Of a stretch of 64,000 bases of DNA, positions 45,632 through 53,085 are shown one piece after another. The notes below the pieces were generated by a model. It was not told the origin of the DNA, did no database searches, and worked only from the letters and a program-made list of their open reading frames with translations. The DNA is from Skermania sp. ID1734. Lineage in GTDB: Bacteria; Actinomycetota; Actinomycetes; Mycobacteriales; Mycobacteriaceae. The DNA lies in NCBI RefSeq assembly GCF_007489285.1, contig NZ_VLIY01000002.1, forward strand, positions 124,001 through 188,000, read 5' to 3'. The translations under genes were made by a program, and so were the position numbers. The stretch's first letter is position 1; each line of letters opens with the position of its first letter.

Positions 45632-47962
45632 ATGACTTTGCAGAGCGAGAGTTCGCGGTTGCCGGCTTTTGCCCCGGAGTCATTGGGCTACGCGGTCAAA
45701 CGACTGGTCCTGGGCAAGCCGTTGATCACCGAGCAACTGCGATCCGAGCGGTTGTCGAATCCGGTTGCGCTGGGCGTGTTGTCACCGGACGCTATCTCCT
45801 CCTCGGCGTACGGCACCGAGGAGATATTGCTGGAGCTGCTGCCGTATGCGGGGTTGGCGGCGTTCACGCTGCTCTTGCCGATCACCGGAGTGATCCTGGT
45901 GATCCTGGTGCTGGTAGCGGCGTCGTATCGACAGGTCGTCATGGCCTACACGCGTGCCGGTGGCTCGTACGTGGTGGCCCGGGAGAACTTCGGGCCGCGG
46001 GTGGCGCAAATAGCCGCCGCGGCACTGCTGATCGATTACGTGGTGACGGTGGCGGTGCAGTCGGCGGCGGGCACGGTGGCGGTGGTCTCGGCCGTTCCGG
46101 TGCTCGGCCCGTACAGCCTCGAGATCACCGTCGCGGTAGTGCTGCTCATGTGCTACGCGAACCTGCGCGGGCTGCGGGAAGCGGGGCGCCCGTTCGCGAT
46201 TCCGACCTATTTCTTTTCGATCATGGTCATTTTGATGATCGTCGTCGGCGTGGTGCGCGAGATGTGGGGCGGGTTGCCCGTCTACGATTCGGCGCATCTG
46301 TCCGGTGCGGTGGCTGTGCATCAGGGCAGCGGGTTGGTGATGGGCGCGACCATCTTGGTGTTGTTGCGTGCCTTCGCCAATGGTGGTTCGTCGCTGACCG
46401 GGGTGGAGGCGATTTCCAACACCGTCAGCACATTTCGGAAGCCGGAGGGCCCCAACGCGCGCAAGGTGCTGACGGTGATGGCCACCACCCTCGGTTTCTT
46501 GGTAGGCGGGGTGTCCTATCTGGCCTACGTCACTCACGCGACGCCGTACACGGCGGGCTACCCGTCGGTGCTGTCCCAGATCGCGCGCGCTGTTTTCGGC
46601 ACCGGCATCATCGGTCACGTCCTTTATGCCTTGGTGCAGATCGCCTCGGCCGCAATCTTGTTCACCGGAGCCAACACCAGCTTCAACGGGTTTCCGGCCC
46701 TGGCCAATTTCGTTGCCGAGGACCGGTTTCTGCCGCGGCAGTTGACCAAGCGCGGGCATCGCCTGGTGTTTTCCAACGGCATTCTGGTGCTGACCGTGTT
46801 GTCGGTGGCCCTGCTCATCGCCACCGGCGGCACCGTCAACGCGCTGGTGCCCTTCTATGCGATCGGCGTGTTCACCGGTTTCTCGATGGCCGGGTACGGA
46901 ATGACCAAACACCATCTGTCCCACCGCGAAACGGGGTGGCGGTACAAGCTGGCGATCAACCTGTCGGCGGCGGTTCTGTCGACCGTCGTGGTGGCGATTT
47001 TCGCGGTCGCGAAGTTCACCGAGGGCGCATGGCTGGTCGTGGTGGTGTTTCCGCTGCTGGTGTGGATCCTAATGAGACTCAACCGCGAATATCGCGCTGA
47101 GGCGGCGATTTTGGAGGAGTTCCGGACCAACCGTCCAGACATCGTCAACTACGCGCGCCATTACGTGGTCGTCCTGGTCAACACGGTCGACCTCGCCGTC
47201 CTCGAGGCCCTGCGCTACGGCCGCGGTCTGGGCGCGGACAAGGTCACTGCGGTGCATTTGATGATCGACGCCGCCCATGCCGAGCGGTTGCGAAATCGAT
47301 GGGACCACTTCGACATGGTGACGCCGTTGCGGGTAGTGGACTGCCCGGATCGACGGATCACGCGCGCGACACAGGAACTCGTAATGCAGGCGCTGTCGCA
47401 ATATCCCAACACCCACGTCACGGTGTTGCTGCCGCGCCGCAGCTACGCCCCGCTGCTGGGCCGGCTGTTGCATGACCGCACCGCCGACCGGGTGGCGCGG
47501 GCGGTCAGTCGCATCCCGCACGCAGCGGCCACCATCGTGCCCTACGACGTGCAGTCGCGGATTCGGCAAGCCTTCCCCGACCTCGCCGAGGAACGCATCA
47601 CCCGCCGGGTCGAGCGCCTGCAGGCGCGGATCACCAGCGCGGACGAGCGCCAAGTGGAGACTTACGAGCACCCACATCAGGCATCGGCCACGATCGGAAT
47701 CGGCGGTTTGATCAGCGGCCACCGGGGCACGGTCGAAGGCCGGATCAGTGAGCTCGACACAGACGCAAACGGTCGATGCGTCGCTCAGATCGGCGACGAC
47801 ACCGGCAGTCTCACCGTGGTCTTTCGGCATGGTCACGGCAAGGACCTTGTGCCTGGGCAACTGATCCGGGTAAGCGGCAAGGCACGCCAGAACGGCCACA
47901 ATCCGGTGCACATGGTCGACCCGAGCTACAAGATGCTCGATGAACCGGACAGTTCGCCCTAG
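45632..47962 (+). CDS. KimA-like APC permease fused to a C-terminal OB-fold
   Basis: The 776-residue protein has about 500 residues of APC transporter (ALGVLSPDAISSSAYGTEEILLELL at the start resembles KimA/KUP-type K+ importers and M. tuberculosis Rv2690c). A cytoplasmic USP-like region follows (VVLVNTVDLAVLEALRYGRG onward). The last 80 residues (HRGTVEGRISEL to VSGKARQNG) form an OB-fold, like Rv2694c, which in M. tuberculosis is a separate gene near Rv2690c and the Trk genes. K+ uptake is the likely role. ATG 45632 has CAGGAGG upstream. Confidence 0.85.
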   Translation: MTLQSESSRLPAFAPESLGYAVKRLVLGKPLITEQLRSERLSNPVALGVLSPDAISSSAYGTEEILLELLPYAGLAAFTLLLPITGVILVILVLVAASYRQVVMAYTRAGGSYVVARENFGPRVAQIAAAALLIDYVVTVAVQSAAGTVAVVSAVPVLGPYSLEITVAVVLLMCYANLRGLREAGRPFAIPTYFFSIMVILMIVVGVVREMWGGLPVYDSAHLSGAVAVHQGSGLVMGATILVLLRAFANGGSSLTGVEAISNTVSTFRKPEGPNARKVLTVMATTLGFLVGGVSYLAYVTHATPYTAGYPSVLSQIARAVFGTGIIGHVLYALVQIASAAILFTGANTSFNGFPALANFVAEDRFLPRQLTKRGHRLVFSNGILVLTVLSVALLIATGGTVNALVPFYAIGVFTGFSMAGYGMTKHHLSHRETGWRYKLAINLSAAVLSTVVVAIFAVAKFTEGAWLVVVVFPLLVWILMRLNREYRAEAAILEEFRTNRPDIVNYARHYVVVLVNTVDLAVLEALRYGRGLGADKVTAVHLMIDAAHAERLRNRWDHFDMVTPLRVVDCPDRRITRATQELVMQALSQYPNTHVTVLLPRRSYAPLLGRLLHDRTADRVARAVSRIPHAAATIVPYDVQSRIRQAFPDLAEERITRRVERLQARITSADERQVETYEHPHQASATIGIGGLISGHRGTVEGRISELDTDANGRCVAQIGDDTGSLTVVFRHGHGKDLVPGQLIRVSGKARQNGHNPVHMVDPSYKMLDEPDSSP

Positions 47963-47985
47963 TTGGCGTGTGGCCGACATTCGAG

Positions 47986-48014
47986 TTGACCGCGAGCCGT
48001 TTTGGGTTCATCAT
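47986..48014 (+). promoter_or_regulatory. sigma-A-like promoter of the Mg2+ operon
   Basis: TTGACC (47986-47991) and CATCAT (48009-48014) are spaced by exactly 17 bases. They predict a transcript start near 48021, four bases before the first paired base of the M-box, which supports both calls. Confidence 0.6.
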
Positions 48015-48020
48015 TGACGG

Positions 48021-48195
48021 CGGTCAGCACCTCGGTAGGTGAGGTTCCTGCGCGAACACAGGCCACTGATCTGACGACGTCGAGAGACGCCCAAGGTCAG
48101 GACAGGTCTTCCCGGATTAAGGGATGACCCAAAGTGGCTACCCGGACAACGGGTTACGTCGCGCAGTGCCAAAGCTCTGACGAGAGGGTGCGCTG
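48021..48195 (+). ncRNA. M-box (ykoK) Mg2+ riboswitch aptamer
   Basis: Conserved M-box elements appear in order: GGTAGGTGAGGTTCCT (48034-48049), CGAGAGACGCC (about 48080-48090), GGATTAAGGGATGACCCAAAG (about 48114-48134) and CAGTGCCAAAGCTCTGACGAG (48164-48184). The closing helix pairs CAGC-ACCTC (48025-48033) with GAGGGTGCGCTG (48184-48195, with small bulges). M-boxes fold around several Mg2+ ions and switch off Mg2+ uptake genes when Mg2+ is plentiful. The genes downstream fit that role. Confidence 0.85.
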
Positions 48196-48276
48196 CTGCG
48201 AGGATTCGTAGCAGGATTCCCTCTCGCCCGTGCTGATATGCAGACGGCGCCCGCGTGCGCCCCGGCGGCGAGGAGG
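48181..48276 (+). promoter_or_regulatory. riboswitch expression platform with alternative pairings
   Basis: CGAGAGGG (48181-48188), which is also the 3' strand of the aptamer's closing helix, can instead pair perfectly with CCCTCTCG (48219-48226), with an inner CTGCT/AGCAG stem. The freed strand CCTCTCGCC (48220-48228) can otherwise pair with GGCGAGGAGG (48267-48276) through nine pairs and one bulged G, covering a Shine-Dalgarno sequence. These options exclude one another, giving an ON/OFF switch. Confidence 0.65.
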
Positions 48277-48284
48277 TGAGAAGT

Positions 48285-48359
48285 GTGAAACCCGGTGATA
48301 GTCCGTATCCGAGTTGCAACACTTGTCCTTTCGGCCGCGACAAACGCGTCTGTGCCTGA
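48285..48359 (+). CDS. 24-residue cysteine-rich leader peptide
   Basis: GTG 48285 lies 8 bases after AGGAGG (48271-48276) and opens a 24-codon frame: MKPGDSPYPSCNTCPFGRDKRVCA. It has a CxxC pair and a third cysteine. An in-frame GTG at 48276 is a less likely start. The ribosome site is the one predicted to be hidden by the riboswitch, so translation of this mini-ORF may be the step that Mg2+ controls. It could also be a functional metal- or redox-binding peptide. Confidence 0.55.
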   Translation: MKPGDSPYPSCNTCPFGRDKRVCA

Positions 48360-48449
48360 GATCATTCGCCCCGTCGATCGGTGTGCGTCTTAGATCGCAC
48401 TGCGGCGCAAGCGTTCACGCGCGGTCGGTGACCTCGTCGGGAGCCGATC

Positions 48450-48599
48450 ATGACAACTTTCGAATCGTTCGTTCGCCGTGTCTGGGCGCGGCGCCGGTTG
48501 TCCGCTCAGGAGCGGGCCAATCTGTATGCCTCGTGGACGCCGCCGGCGGTAGTGACCGCCTCGCTTGGCGGGCATCCGCGGCGCGGAATGTGGGGGTGA
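48450..48599 (+). CDS. 49-residue basic peptide of the Mg2+ operon
   Basis: ATG 48450 follows GTCGGGAGCC, a good ribosome site. The 49 residues start [20 protein letters not shown], an arginine-rich amphipathic helix, followed by [19 protein letters not shown] and a short tail. There is no signal peptide or membrane span. It ends four bases before the next small gene. Function unknown; in M. tuberculosis an M-box also precedes a small gene (Rv1535), and a comparison of the two would be useful. Confidence 0.6.
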   Translation: MTTFESFVRRVWARRRLSAQERANLYASWTPPAVVTASLGGHPRRGMWG

Positions 48600-48603
48600 A
48601 GGT

Positions 48604-48780
48604 ATGTCCGCGAACGATATTCGCTTCCTGGATGAGTCCGACCGGTCAGCGCCAAGTCTGCGGGTACGTACCGCATACGCAATGTTGCGCAAGGGAAAGG
48701 CGCCCGCGGTGGTCGCGAGGGTCACCGGTGTCCCGCTCGAGCTGATCGAAAAGCTATGCGCTAAGCGCGATTTCACGTAA
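48604..48780 (+). CDS. 58-residue small protein with helix-turn-helix-like segment
   Basis: ATG 48604 is preceded by GGGGGTGAAGG. The 58-residue product has an acidic start (DIRFLDESDRSAP) and a helical second half (AYAMLRKGKAPAVVARVTGVPLELIEKL) that looks like a short helix-turn-helix. It is too short for a normal repressor. It sits between the 49-residue gene and the MgtE-N/CBS gene in the same direction and probably belongs to that transcript. I do not know its function. Confidence 0.6.
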   Translation: MSANDIRFLDESDRSAPSLRVRTAYAMLRKGKAPAVVARVTGVPLELIEKLCAKRDFT

Positions 48781-48882
48781 CCGGTGCGCCACAGCACCGG
48801 CTAGCCACCGAGCATCAACTGCCTGTTTCGGCCCGCCCCGTTCCGGGGAAGGGCCATCGAGGCATGAGCCAAGGAGACCGAA

Positions 48883-50187
48883 ATGACCGCGTCAGTACCA
48901 GACAACGCCGCGACGCGGCGGCCTGTACTGCACCTTTCCGAGCTGACCAAAGCGGCAGTGGTGGCTCGCTCCGGCGAGACCATCGGGCGCGTCGGCGATG
49001 TGATCGTTCGACTGCGCGGCGCAGGCACCTATCCGCTCGTAACGGGACTCGTCGTGGTAGTCGGCGGCCGACGGGTGTTCGTGCCGGCGACCGACGTCCG
49101 CATGCTCTCCGCCGAGCGGGTCGAGCTCACCAGGAACAAGGTCGACCTTCGGCGGTTCGAACGCCGCGACGGCGAGTACCTGCTCGAGGCCGACGTGCTC
49201 GGGCACCGATTCATCGACGTCCCCAATGCCGAACTCGTACACGCCTACGACCTGGAGTTGGAAGACACCGGTTCCGGCTGGGTGCTGGCGCGGTTGGACA
49301 CCCGCCGGCCCGCGCGACTGTTCGGTCTCATCAAATCCAGCGGCGGCCATCCGAGCCGGGACTGGAGCGCGTTCGAGCCGATGATCGGGCACAACCGCTC
49401 GATCCTGGTGCGTCGCGTGGGCGGCCGGGTGCACACCCTCAAGCCGGCGCAGATCGCCGACCTACTCGAGGAAGCCACCAAGGCCGAGGGTGGGGAGATC
49501 CTCGACCGGGTGCACGGCGATCCCGAGTTGGAGGCCGACGTCTTCGAAGAACTCGACCCGGACAAGGCGAGCCAGCTGTTCGCCGACATGGCCGATGCCG
49601 ATGTCGCCGCCGTGCTGGCGCGGATGCGCGCGGACGATGCCGCCGATGCGGTGTTCGACCTGCGCCAGTCACGCCGCCGCGCCATGCTCGAGCTCATGCC
49701 CGCCGGACAACGAACCAAGGTGATCACCCTGATGGGCTTCAACCCTGGTTCGGCAGGCGGCTTGATGAACACCGACATCGTCACCTGCAAACCAGACGAT
49801 ACTGCTACCCAAGCTCTTTCGGTTATCGCCGCAGCGCGTTCGATGCAGCCCGAAGCATTGCTCAAGATGCACGTGGTTTCCGACCGTGGTGACCTGCTGG
49901 GCGTGGTCTCGGTGATCCGGCTCTTGCAGGCCGCAGACGATGCGCCGGTCCGCGAACTCATGGACACCCATCCGGTGCGCGTGTCGCCCGACGCGGATCT
50001 GACCGACATCGCGCTGCTGATGGCCGACTACAACCTGGCCACGATCCCGGTCGTCGACGAGTCCGACCACGTACTCGGCGTGGTCACCTACGACGACATT
50101 CTCGAGGCCCTCATTCCCGACGATTGGCGTCGCCGCGAGCCCGGCGCACGGCCCACCGGGAGCGGACCGGACGGAGGTCAGCGATGA
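48883..50187 (+). CDS. soluble PRC-barrel / MgtE-N / CBS-pair protein
   Basis: This 434-residue protein lacks membrane helices. Residues 15-100 resemble a PRC-barrel; about 185-285 (LKPAQIADLLEEATKAEGGEIL, then FEELDPDKASQLFADM) form an MgtE N-terminal superhelical domain; about 295-415 are two CBS motifs (SVIRLLQAADDAPVRELMD and GVVTYDDILEALI). In MgtE channels the N and CBS domains bind Mg2+ and close the pore; here they are detached. Its stop overlaps the Nramp-like start as ATGA, so it probably gates or stabilises that transporter. This partnership is inference. Confidence 0.85.
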   Translation: MTASVPDNAATRRPVLHLSELTKAAVVARSGETIGRVGDVIVRLRGAGTYPLVTGLVVVVGGRRVFVPATDVRMLSAERVELTRNKVDLRRFERRDGEYLLEADVLGHRFIDVPNAELVHAYDLELEDTGSGWVLARLDTRRPARLFGLIKSSGGHPSRDWSAFEPMIGHNRSILVRRVGGRVHTLKPAQIADLLEEATKAEGGEILDRVHGDPELEADVFEELDPDKASQLFADMADADVAAVLARMRADDAADAVFDLRQSRRRAMLELMPAGQRTKVITLMGFNPGSAGGLMNTDIVTCKPDDTATQALSVIAAARSMQPEALLKMHVVSDRGDLLGVVSVIRLLQAADDAPVRELMDTHPVRVSPDADLTDIALLMADYNLATIPVVDESDHVLGVVTYDDILEALIPDDWRRREPGARPTGSGPDGGQR

Positions 50188-51812
50188 CGGACTTCGACCA
50201 GCACGCACGCGCCACCGCCGTACTCGATTCCGCACATCTGGGTGACATCGAGGGGGCGTTCGGGCGGATCAGTGTGTCCGGGAGCGAGAGCGCTGTCACG
50301 CTGAAAACGAAGTTGGCGACGTTGGCCGCGATCGTCGGTCCCGGCATCATCGTCATGGTCGGCGACAACGACGCAGGTGGGGTGTCTACGTACGCGCAGG
50401 CGGGCCAAAACTACGGCTATAGCTTGTTGTGGACGCTGCTGCTGTTGATTCCGGTGCTGATCGTGAACCAGGAGATGGTGGTGCGCCTCGGTGCGGTCAC
50501 GGGTGTGGGGCACGCGCGATTGATCAATGAACGCTTCGGACGCGGCTGGGGCTGGTTCTCGGTGGGTGATCTGTTCCTGCTGAACTTCCTGACCATCGTC
50601 ACCGAGTTCATCGGTATTGCGTTGGCCGCCAACTACATCGGGATCTCGAAGTACATCGTGGTGCCGACCGCCGCGGTGGCGCTGGTGGCGATCATGGCCA
50701 CCGGTAGCTTCCGCCGCTGGGAGCGCGCCATGTTCGTGTTCATTGCAATCAGCGCGCTGCAGCTGCCCATGCTATTGCTGGCACATCCGCAATGGGATAG
50801 TGCAGCAAGGCATTTCGTCGTGCCCTCGATCAGCGGCGGAGTGTCCTCGGATGCGGTGTTGCTGATTATCGCGATCGTCGGCACCACGGTGGCGCCGTGG
50901 CAGTTGTTCTTTCAGCAGTCCAACATCGTCGACAAGCGGATCACTCCGCGGTTCATCGGTTACGAGCGGGCGGATACGGTCATCGGCGCGTTCGTGGTGG
51001 TGATCGGTGCGGCCGCGATCGTGATGACCGGCGACTGGGCCGCTCGCTCGACCGGTCAACGCGGAAACTTCATCGACGCCGGCGATATCGCCATGCTGTT
51101 GGGTGCGCACAGTCACCTGCTCGGGTCGATCTTCGCGATCGTGTTGCTGGACGCGTCGATCGTCGGCGCGGCGGCGGTGACGCTGTCGACCAGTTACGCC
51201 TTCGGTGATGTGTTCGGGCTCAAGCATTCGCTGCACCGCGGCTTCAGCGACGCCAAGCAGTTCTACCTGTCCTATTGCGCCATGGTGGCCCTCGCCGCGG
51301 CGATCGTGCTCATCCCCGGTGCCCCCTTGGGGTTGATCACCACCGCGGTGCAGGCGTTGGCCGGGCTGTTGCTGCCGAGTGCGAGTGTGTTCCTGTTGTT
51401 GCTGTGCAATGACCGTGAAGTGTTGGGCCCGTGGGTGAACCGGCCCTGGCTGAACGTCGTCGCCGGGAGCATCGTCGCAGTGCTGTTGCTGTTGTCGGGG
51501 ATTCTGATGGCGACGACGCTGTTTCCCGACATCGACGTGGTCGCGCTGAGCGGGTATCTGGCTGTTGCGCTGGCCGTTGTTGCCGGTGGGGCGTGGGGTG
51601 CGCTGCGCTGGCGTGGTCGCTCTCGCCCGACCGCGCCGGTCGCAGGTTTTACCCACGGCGAGCGCAGCACCTGGCGCATGCCGCCGCTGACGCTGCTGGC
51701 GCCGGTCACCTGGAATCCCGCCACCCGCCTCGGCATGATCGCGTTGCGCAGCTACCTCGTCCTCGGGGCGGTACTGCTGATCGTGAAGGCGGTCCAACTC
51801 AGTCACGGATAG
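50184..51812 (+). CDS. Nramp-family transporter, probable NRMT-type Mg2+ importer
   Basis: The 542-residue membrane protein has an Nramp core of 11 or so helices. The helix 1 metal motif DPGN is D63-A-G-G66, and the helix 6 MPHN is A237-P-W-Q240. So the metal-binding Asp stays while Asn becomes Gly and the soft Met, which selects transition metals, becomes Ala. The same changes are reported for NRMT proteins, which carry Mg2+ and Mn2+. The M-box upstream supports Mg2+. I start at ATG 50184, after GGACGGAGG. A polar N-terminal tail of about 40 residues precedes helix 1. Confidence 0.87.
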   Translation: MTDFDQHARATAVLDSAHLGDIEGAFGRISVSGSESAVTLKTKLATLAAIVGPGIIVMVGDNDAGGVSTYAQAGQNYGYSLLWTLLLLIPVLIVNQEMVVRLGAVTGVGHARLINERFGRGWGWFSVGDLFLLNFLTIVTEFIGIALAANYIGISKYIVVPTAAVALVAIMATGSFRRWERAMFVFIAISALQLPMLLLAHPQWDSAARHFVVPSISGGVSSDAVLLIIAIVGTTVAPWQLFFQQSNIVDKRITPRFIGYERADTVIGAFVVVIGAAAIVMTGDWAARSTGQRGNFIDAGDIAMLLGAHSHLLGSIFAIVLLDASIVGAAAVTLSTSYAFGDVFGLKHSLHRGFSDAKQFYLSYCAMVALAAAIVLIPGAPLGLITTAVQALAGLLLPSASVFLLLLCNDREVLGPWVNRPWLNVVAGSIVAVLLLLSGILMATTLFPDIDVVALSGYLAVALAVVAGGAWGALRWRGRSRPTAPVAGFTHGERSTWRMPPLTLLAPVTWNPATRLGMIALRSYLVLGAVLLIVKAVQLSHG

Positions 51813-51900
51813 TCGCGCCGGTGATCGATTGGCACTGTTGCCTACCGCGGTGTCGGGCCGCCGTGCGCGGACGCTGACCCGCGGCGACGACCCGGTGGCC

Positions 51901-52227
51901 TCAGCTGTGCTCGGCCGTCGGCAGGGGCGGTGCGTCCTCTGGTGCGCTTCGTTGCACGTCCTTCTTGGTGATCGCGAGGTAGGCGACCATTACGACGATC
52001 AGCACGCCGAGGACGACGACGACCGTGCTATCGCCGACGCCCAAGCCGCTCACCGATCTCGGTTTGCCCAACCAGTCGGCGATCGACGCCCCGAGCGGTC
52101 GGGTAATGACGTAGGCGAGCCAGAAGCACGCCACCGGGTTCCAGCCGAGCCACCGGTAACCCACGGCGGGAATCGCAATGAGAACGGCGAAAAGCAATGC
52201 GGAGGAGGCGTATCCGAGGCCGGGTCA
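51901..52227 (-). pseudogene. truncated COG4705-family copy
   Basis: The frame runs from directly after the stop codon of the upstream full-length COG4705 gene (TGA at 52225-52227) and encodes only the C-terminal half of the same family: LGYASSALLFAVLIAI aligns with LGYGTSALIVGTVIAA of the neighbour, and FWLAYVITRPLGASIADWLG with FWLAYILTRPLGASLGDLL. The N-terminal half is missing. TTG 52197 could start a 98-residue product with about two membrane helices, so residual expression is possible. It looks like a tandem duplicate cut by recombination. Confidence 0.6.
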
Positions 52228-53037
52228 CTCTGCGCGCGCCAGCAGCGCGTGCGCGTCGGTGCCCTCGGGCGCGCCGATGACATCGCGCCGGGAAACGGTC
52301 AAGTAGGCGACGAGTGCGACGATCGCGGTCAGAAACACCGCGGTGGTCCAAGTGGTGCCGAAGCCGAGTCCCCCGCTGTCGCTGGGTTGGGCGAGCAGAT
52401 CGCCGAGCGACGCGCCGAGCGGCCGGGTGAGGATGTAGGCCAGCCAAAACGCAAGGACCGCATTGAGACCCAGGACTTTGTGGGCGGTGAAGATCGCGGC
52501 GATGACGGTACCGACGATCAGCGCGGACGTTCCGTAGCCGAGGTGGAGTTGTTCGCCCATGAGGTCGCCCGCGGCGGTGCCGAGCGCGAAGGTGACCAGA
52601 ATCGCGAGCCAGTAGAACGCTTCGCGGCGGGTGGTGACGATGGAGTGAATCGACAGCGTGCGTTCGCTGGCATACCACGCGGCGAACACGATGACGAGCG
52701 CGACAGTGAATGCCGCAGTGGAGGTTTGCAGCGGCACTCCGAGGTTGTCGGTGAGATTGTCGGTGATGAGGGTGCCGACAACGCTGATCAAAGTGACGGT
52801 CAGCCAGTACACCCACGGTACGTAGCCGCGGCGACAGAATTGCCAGGCCAGCACCGCGGTGAACAACCCAGCCATGATCAACGTGGTGTCGGCGAGCCCG
52901 AGACCCAGATGCATGTTCAGGTAGTCCGCAGCCGTTTCTCCGACGGTGGTGGCAAGGATCTTGATGATCCAGAAGTAGACCGTGACCTCGGGAACCTTGT
53001 TGAGCATCTGCCGGGCGGTAGGTGTCTGTATCGTCAC
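52225..53037 (-). CDS. COG4705-family membrane protein
   Basis: The 270-residue protein has about eight hydrophobic helices arranged as internal repeats. VYFWIIKILATTVGETAADYLNMHL and FYWLAILVTFALGTAAGDLMGEQL carry the family's repeated GETxxD and GTxxGD motifs; acidic residues in helices suggest cation handling. The family has no firmly assigned role that I know. It is the third gene of a minus-strand unit after a secreted protein and a sensor kinase, and has a paralogue at 55983-56843 beside the response regulator. Regulation by this two-component system is likely. Confidence 0.75.
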   Translation of the reverse strand: MTIQTPTARQMLNKVPEVTVYFWIIKILATTVGETAADYLNMHLGLGLADTTLIMAGLFTAVLAWQFCRRGYVPWVYWLTVTLISVVGTLITDNLTDNLGVPLQTSTAAFTVALVIVFAAWYASERTLSIHSIVTTRREAFYWLAILVTFALGTAAGDLMGEQLHLGYGTSALIVGTVIAAIFTAHKVLGLNAVLAFWLAYILTRPLGASLGDLLAQPSDSGGLGFGTTWTTAVFLTAIVALVAYLTVSRRDVIGAPEGTDAHALLARAE

Positions 53038-53085
53038 AACCGCAGTGTGGCGGTTGGTTGCTGTGATATCGCTGAGTCCGAATTG

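Noticed and set aside
45613-47100. A 495-residue plus-strand frame overlapping the KimA-like gene
   Set aside because: It is out of frame with the transporter and has Arg/Gly-rich composition.
48181-48226. Simple intrinsic terminator after the M-box
   Set aside because: The hairpin has no T-run and its 5' arm is part of the aptamer helix, so an antisequestering stem is the better reading.
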